Virus record (IMG/VR): IMGVR_UViG_3300033148_008025
Location: 1 to 64,000 of that record
From: a virus
Length of the DNA stretch: 64,000 bases
Direction: 5' to 3' (one strand)
The notes beneath the pieces were generated by a model. That model was given only the letters and a program-made list of their open reading frames with translations, was not told the origin of the DNA and did no database searches. Of this stretch, positions 59,951-64,000 are shown piece after piece. Positions within the stretch are counted from its first letter, which is position 1, and every line of letters starts with the position of its first letter. Made by a program: the position numbers and the translations under genes.

Positions 59951-62869
59951 ATGTCTCGCCAAGGAACAGGTTCTAGAGTTGAGCTCCGTATGTACATGGA
60001 GGGGATTCTTGTCGAGAACGGACTAGCAAACGTTAGCGTTAGTGGCGACATCGGAATGCCAGCATCAGCTCAGCTCGAGCTGGTTCCAACCAACACGATA
60101 AAACACATCCTTCCAGGAACATGGATTCATGTTTTTGTGACAGATCCGTGGGAGGTTAATCCAACAGGCAATCTCGATGACTTCAAGTTGCTGTTCGAAG
60201 GTGTTGTCTCGGCTAAGGGATTCACGAAAACCGACGATGGTAGAAACTTCACAGTGCAATGCATCGCACCAGAAGTATTCTGGACCGAAGCTCGTCAGTT
60301 CTGGGTAAACCTTGCGGCTGGAAGCAGTCTCGTTGACCAAATCGTAGTGCAAACGTCGGGAGGCAGTGGTCGCTTCGGAATGATTGGGGGGAACGCCAAG
60401 TTTGGCTACATGCAAAGCAAGCTCAAAAAAATCGAGGATGGAAGCGAGGAGCGCTTCATGGACACACTCGTGTCAGTTCTCGATGATATCGGAGGAGTCA
60501 ACCCGTATTACACCAACGCAAAAAACAGAATAAGACTTACCGATCGTATTGTTAGGGGGGCCGCAGGAAAGACCGAGGAGCTGTTTCAAATATCGCTCTT
60601 CACCGACTTCCTAGAAGGCCTCGCTTCTCGAACTTCCGATCAGTCAAGCTTGCTCGAAGTGATCAACTCTCTGCTTGGTGCAATTCTCCATGAATGGGTT
60701 TCTGTTCCTGCCCCGCCATACATCAAATCTCAAGTCTTTGACCGGGACACGTTCGGAAATATCAAGCGTGGTAAAAGCACCGTAAGGAAAAATACGGGAG
60801 ACGGAAAAAGAAAGAAGAAGGTCGACATCTACGACTTCAAGACTGCCCAGGACGACATTATCGCGAGCATCATATTCAAGCCTCACATCTACACGCTATC
60901 CCCACCTACGTGCAACATCCTCTACCCCAACATGTATGATCAGATGTCATACAGCCACAACCACATGAATGAAACAACGAGGCTTCAGATGCAGCCGCAG
61001 TTGTTTTCCAGTGCTTTCAGGAAGATCTCGAAACACCTGAGGATCATGCGTCCGACCGAACTGGAAATCTTCACCGGTCTCACTCGAGACAAGAAGGCTG
61101 GGACTAGAGGGAAACGGACACCTGATGCCAAGTACGCAGACGGAGCTGGCCAAGCTCCCGTGTTTCACGACTATGACTGGGCAACAAACGAGGAGCGAAT
61201 CCGTGGAATCAAATACAACTTCATAAATCTCGCTCCGGCCCCGGGCACCCTGACGATGACAAGTCAGGGAAAACGACAACCATCCGGAACAAGAAAAGGT
61301 GGTGCACCGAAGTACTTGCAGAACGTGGCAAGCTACGAGTACTACAAGTCAAAGTTTTCGGCCAGAGGCGCAACAGTGTCCGGCCCCTTGAACATTCGCC
61401 CCGTACCAGGGTTTTCAATCCTATTACTGGATGATTCCGCATCCCAGCAGAACATCGTTGCATATCTTAGCGGGATTACTCATTCCATTAGCGCCGACGG
61501 GATGGCAACAACCCAGTACAGCATCAGCCTTCCAAGGCTGACCGACGAGGTGGACTACAATCGCCCTAAGTTCAAGAAAAGCGCGACAGGTGAAAACGAA
61601 ATCGATTTTGACCTATTCAGAGACGAGGAAGGCAGGTACGACTTTGCGAAGCTGTTTGACGGCGTCAATGAGCCGCCGATTCCTGAGTGGTTTGACGACG
61701 ACTACAAAAACCTCCTCGACCTAGACGTGAGATATCGAGAGTGGTTTGGAACCAATGTCGGGGTAACGCAGAACCTCTTATTTGTAGATCCGGAGCAGAC
61801 GGAAAAGAATGCAATCGCAAATCAGGAGGCTGCAAGAGCAGTATACCTGGAGGAGAACGGCGTTGAGCCGGAACCAGGAGAGATACCCGACTATCCAAAA
61901 TCCCTAAAAGACGACATTGTTCAATCAAACAACACGATCGGATTGAATGAGGCAGTTTTGGAACTAAACGAAAGATACACAAAGGCTCGCGGCAACGGCA
62001 GGGAGAAGGAAGAAGCTGGGGTACGAACGGCGAGAGCATTCACGAAAATCGACGAAGCGTTCAGATTCATCGGAGCTTCTCCGTTCGAATTGTCGGACCA
62101 AGCGATAGGCGAAAAGAGCAAGTCCGATCAAACCACCTTTGTGAAAAACCCGGCGTCGGAGAGGGTTATCAACTACAAGACGATGAGGCTAGACAGGTTC
62201 GTCGGAGACACTTCCCCAGGGTCTGGATATTCAGGTGTCCCAGAGGGAGAGTCCAAGGAAACAAACGATTCAAGCGGGAGCGGGGTTTCCGAGCGCATGT
62301 CTGGTGCTTTTTCAAAATTCGATACGATCGTGCACACCGGCGATAAGGCACTCAAGACAAAGGAGAGGGCTGATGCTGTAAAAGCAGAGAGTGCACCTTC
62401 ATCAAGTCCGCGATATGACGGACGCCCCAGAATGTACGATTTTGAATTTCGTATATGGCAGGACTCAATCAAGGCTGCACAGGCAGCGGGGTTCACCATC
62501 GACGGTGAGAAGATTGCCGATTCTGCTGCCGTCGCAGACCACTATGTCAATGGAAGTAGTGGGACAATACGAGGTGCGACTGCCGAAGAGAAAGCTGCTG
62601 CTCGCGAGAGCAGGGTTGCAACAAACGCACAGAGGACTGCAGAGGAAAGCGATCGCATGTCCAAGGGGCGTCATCCTGTTCGACGAGTTCGTTCTAGGTG
62701 CCCAAACATGCCCCCCGCAAACCAGGCTCCCACCGGAGCCGGACTAGAGGAAGAGCTTGTCCTCCCGCTTCCTCAGCCGCTATCGGAAAAGCAGGTTATT
62801 AACATCAGAAGGTCTATCATCGACGCTTATCGAGACGAATTGGAGAGAACTCGTGGATTCACAGGATAG
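59951..62869 (+). CDS. Baseplate hub / tail-tip protein, 972 aa
   Basis: MSRQGTGSRVELRMYMEGIL. The first ~110 residues (VSVSGDIGMPASAQLELVPT ... LLFEGVVSAKGFTKTDDGRN) look like the N-terminal barrel of gp27/gpD-type hubs. The middle is beta/alpha to about 520 and the C-terminal 350 residues are charged, coiled and low complexity. No lysozyme or peptidase motif noticed. Overlaps the sigma-like gene start by 17 bases. Confidence 0.7.
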   Translation: MSRQGTGSRVELRMYMEGILVENGLANVSVSGDIGMPASAQLELVPTNTIKHILPGTWIHVFVTDPWEVNPTGNLDDFKLLFEGVVSAKGFTKTDDGRNFTVQCIAPEVFWTEARQFWVNLAAGSSLVDQIVVQTSGGSGRFGMIGGNAKFGYMQSKLKKIEDGSEERFMDTLVSVLDDIGGVNPYYTNAKNRIRLTDRIVRGAAGKTEELFQISLFTDFLEGLASRTSDQSSLLEVINSLLGAILHEWVSVPAPPYIKSQVFDRDTFGNIKRGKSTVRKNTGDGKRKKKVDIYDFKTAQDDIIASIIFKPHIYTLSPPTCNILYPNMYDQMSYSHNHMNETTRLQMQPQLFSSAFRKISKHLRIMRPTELEIFTGLTRDKKAGTRGKRTPDAKYADGAGQAPVFHDYDWATNEERIRGIKYNFINLAPAPGTLTMTSQGKRQPSGTRKGGAPKYLQNVASYEYYKSKFSARGATVSGPLNIRPVPGFSILLLDDSASQQNIVAYLSGITHSISADGMATTQYSISLPRLTDEVDYNRPKFKKSATGENEIDFDLFRDEEGRYDFAKLFDGVNEPPIPEWFDDDYKNLLDLDVRYREWFGTNVGVTQNLLFVDPEQTEKNAIANQEAARAVYLEENGVEPEPGEIPDYPKSLKDDIVQSNNTIGLNEAVLELNERYTKARGNGREKEEAGVRTARAFTKIDEAFRFIGASPFELSDQAIGEKSKSDQTTFVKNPASERVINYKTMRLDRFVGDTSPGSGYSGVPEGESKETNDSSGSGVSERMSGAFSKFDTIVHTGDKALKTKERADAVKAESAPSSSPRYDGRPRMYDFEFRIWQDSIKAAQAAGFTIDGEKIADSAAVADHYVNGSSGTIRGATAEEKAAARESRVATNAQRTAEESDRMSKGRHPVRRVRSRCPNMPPANQAPTGAGLEEELVLPLPQPLSEKQVINIRRSIIDAYRDELERTRGFTG

Positions 62870-63686
62870 GCAGATTGGACTTGAAATAGAGGCTGAGCTG
62901 GAGGAGTGGCTTGACAAGGAAGCTGCTGCTCGAGGTATTGACCGAGAAGCTCTGCAGCAATCAGAGCTGGAGGCGTGGGAGCGTTGGAGTAAGGACCCCA
63001 ACCAGCAAGACTTTGAGACGCTGTACCAGAGTCACCAGCCACTGTTCGAGACAATAGGTGCTCGATACATGAAAAGCAGCAACCTTCCCACAGCTGCAAT
63101 CAGATCTAGGATGACGCAGAACTACGTGAAGGCCCTCGAGGGATACGACCCAACAAGAGGGGCGAAGCTATCGACGCATGTCATGAACACACTTCCGCAT
63201 CACATTCCAAGATACATACAGAAGTATACAAACATTGGAAGAATTCCTGATGACATGGGTGGGATGATCGGACTACTCGAGGAGCGGAATGCTGCACTAT
63301 CAGACCGCCTTGGACGATTGCCGACAAACGACGAGCTCGCTGATGACATGCTAATGTCTGCGCGGGACTATTCCGATCAAAGGAAAAAACTCATAACACC
63401 AAAAAAGGTGGGGACGCTGAGAAGGTCTTTGCGGCTAGACTTTGTCGCAGAAGAGGCTGGCGGCGTTGCCCCAACGCATGGTGTCTCGAAGCTTGAGCAG
63501 CATGCAGTTTATTTGCATGGCTCATTGAATTCCGAGCAAAAACTAATTCTCGAACATACCTACGAAGGGTTTGATAAGCCGATCATCCAGGACGTTGAAC
63601 GACTGTCCAGGACGGTAAAGATGTCTCCTCAAAAGGTTCGTGCGATCAAGAAGCAAATCTGGAAAAAGATGGAACGGTACATGTAA
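62853..63686 (+). CDS. Sigma-70-like factor, 277 aa
   Basis: GTG start (VDSQDRQIGLEIEAELEEWL) with GGAGAG five bases upstream, overlapping the hub gene. Region-2-like core ALEGYDPTRGAKLSTHVMNT followed by IPRYIQKYTNIGRIPDD resembles sigma 2.1-2.4 and the start of region 3 (RIP). LGRLPTNDELADDM matches region 3, and NSEQKLILEHTYEGFDKP ... MSPQKVRAIKKQIWKKME matches the region 4 helix-turn-helix. It may direct host RNA polymerase to phage promoters; a place inside the tail operon is unusual. Confidence 0.75.
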   Translation: MDSQDRQIGLEIEAELEEWLDKEAAARGIDREALQQSELEAWERWSKDPNQQDFETLYQSHQPLFETIGARYMKSSNLPTAAIRSRMTQNYVKALEGYDPTRGAKLSTHVMNTLPHHIPRYIQKYTNIGRIPDDMGGMIGLLEERNAALSDRLGRLPTNDELADDMLMSARDYSDQRKKLITPKKVGTLRRSLRLDFVAEEAGGVAPTHGVSKLEQHAVYLHGSLNSEQKLILEHTYEGFDKPIIQDVERLSRTVKMSPQKVRAIKKQIWKKMERYM

Positions 63687-63688
63687 CG

Positions 63689-64000
63689 ATGGCTGGCTCA
63701 GACGAAATAAAAGAAGCGATTGCCTGTCTCTCAAATGTCTATCCGCAGTATGTGTCAAAAACACTTGCAGATCTTACGGACCAAATTGAATCAGTAGTCC
63801 AGTCCTACACCGACCCTATGGCTGCGATCGATGATCTGAGCGTTGACTCTCTTGTTGAGAGCGTTGCCGAGTCGGCCAGCGCAGACACCTTTGGAAACCT
63901 TGAGGAGATTGCCACTGGACTACTTTCTCAATATGTAAAGAGAGATGCGTCTTCGTTTTCCGAATCTCTTCCGAAAGAGTTTTCGAACGTGACAAAAAAG
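63689..64000 (+). CDS. Hypothetical tail-region protein, 3' end outside window
   Basis: MAGSDEIKEAIACLSNVYPQ opens two bases after the sigma-like stop. The 104 visible residues are acidic and helical (LEEIATGLLSQYVKRDASSF). Probably another tail or baseplate component by position; not recognised. Confidence 0.6.
   Translation, partial: MAGSDEIKEAIACLSNVYPQYVSKTLADLTDQIESVVQSYTDPMAAIDDLSVDSLVESVAESASADTFGNLEEIATGLLSQYVKRDASSFSESLPKEFSNVTKK

Overview
The window reads as part of a large tailed-phage (Caudoviricetes) genome. It has a tape-measure gene, tail-assembly chaperone genes, baseplate-type genes, a very long repetitive fibre gene, ThyX, GrpE, a sigma-like factor and a phage-borne tmRNA. 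I see no bacterial housekeeping block. Two lipobox proteins and strong Shine-Dalgarno sites indicate a bacterial host, probably with a lipoprotein-sorting envelope, but nothing fixes the species. Terminase, portal, capsid and DNA polymerase genes are not in the window.

Layout. (1) About 1-26.3 kb is an almost unbroken leftward series of more than 70 mostly tiny genes. Most are joined by ATGA, GTGA, TTGA or TAATG overlaps and many are small Cys-pair (zinc-ribbon-like) or coiled-coil proteins. Among them are a SpoU-type RNA methyltransferase, ThyX, a possible primase-polymerase-fold protein, a P-loop kinase, a radical SAM protein, a nucleotidyltransferase, a VVA0879-like protein, two lipoproteins (one collagen-like) and a block of coiled-coil plus membrane-segment proteins. 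This looks like the early, host-modifying arm. (2) A tmRNA lies at 26.7-27.1 kb, at the switch to rightward genes, with a readable tag of ANDNSFAPALAAVA. (3) 27.1-33.7 kb is mixed: rightward accessory genes (RyR domain, tandem zinc paralogues) and a leftward SMC-like ATPase operon. (4) 33.8-38.4 kb is a rightward operon of large basic proteins that open with a shared N-terminal GFxDELxKxA motif (a papain-fold peptidase-like protein, a KTSC/pyrophosphatase-like multidomain protein and a Lys/Ala-rich protein), followed by a membrane-anchored metzincin. (5) 38.4-46.6 kb is leftward: GrpE, a small membrane protein, a stand-alone copy of the fibre N-terminal module, two putative virion proteins and the 1738-residue fibre. 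(6) 46.8-53.3 kb holds a DNA methyltransferase, a fourth GFxDELxKxA protein, a DUF6884-like protein, a winged-helix-like protein and an SNF2-type helicase. (7) 53.4-64 kb is the rightward tail operon: tail-assembly chaperones with a likely -1 frameshift, tape measure, an Ig-like tail protein, baseplate and hub-like proteins, and a sigma-factor-like gene, followed by a gene that leaves the window.

Regulation. The 8-9-base element GGCATAAG(G) occurs in front of leftward transcription units at 0.12, 26.4, 30.7, 33.7, 39.9 and 53.3 kb, with a one-base variant at 23.7 kb and one ambiguous copy at 19.6 kb. All copies are on the minus strand. I propose it as the core of a phage-specific promoter. 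Several first genes also share the leader GGAGTCCAA just before ATG. U-tract terminators close leftward units at 23.76, 30.60, 38.45 and 39.57 kb.

The most novel-looking system is the set of four otherwise unrelated proteins sharing the N-terminal GFxDELxKxA tag and Gly/Ala-rich segments. I infer that they are virion cargo carrying a common packaging or ejection signal.
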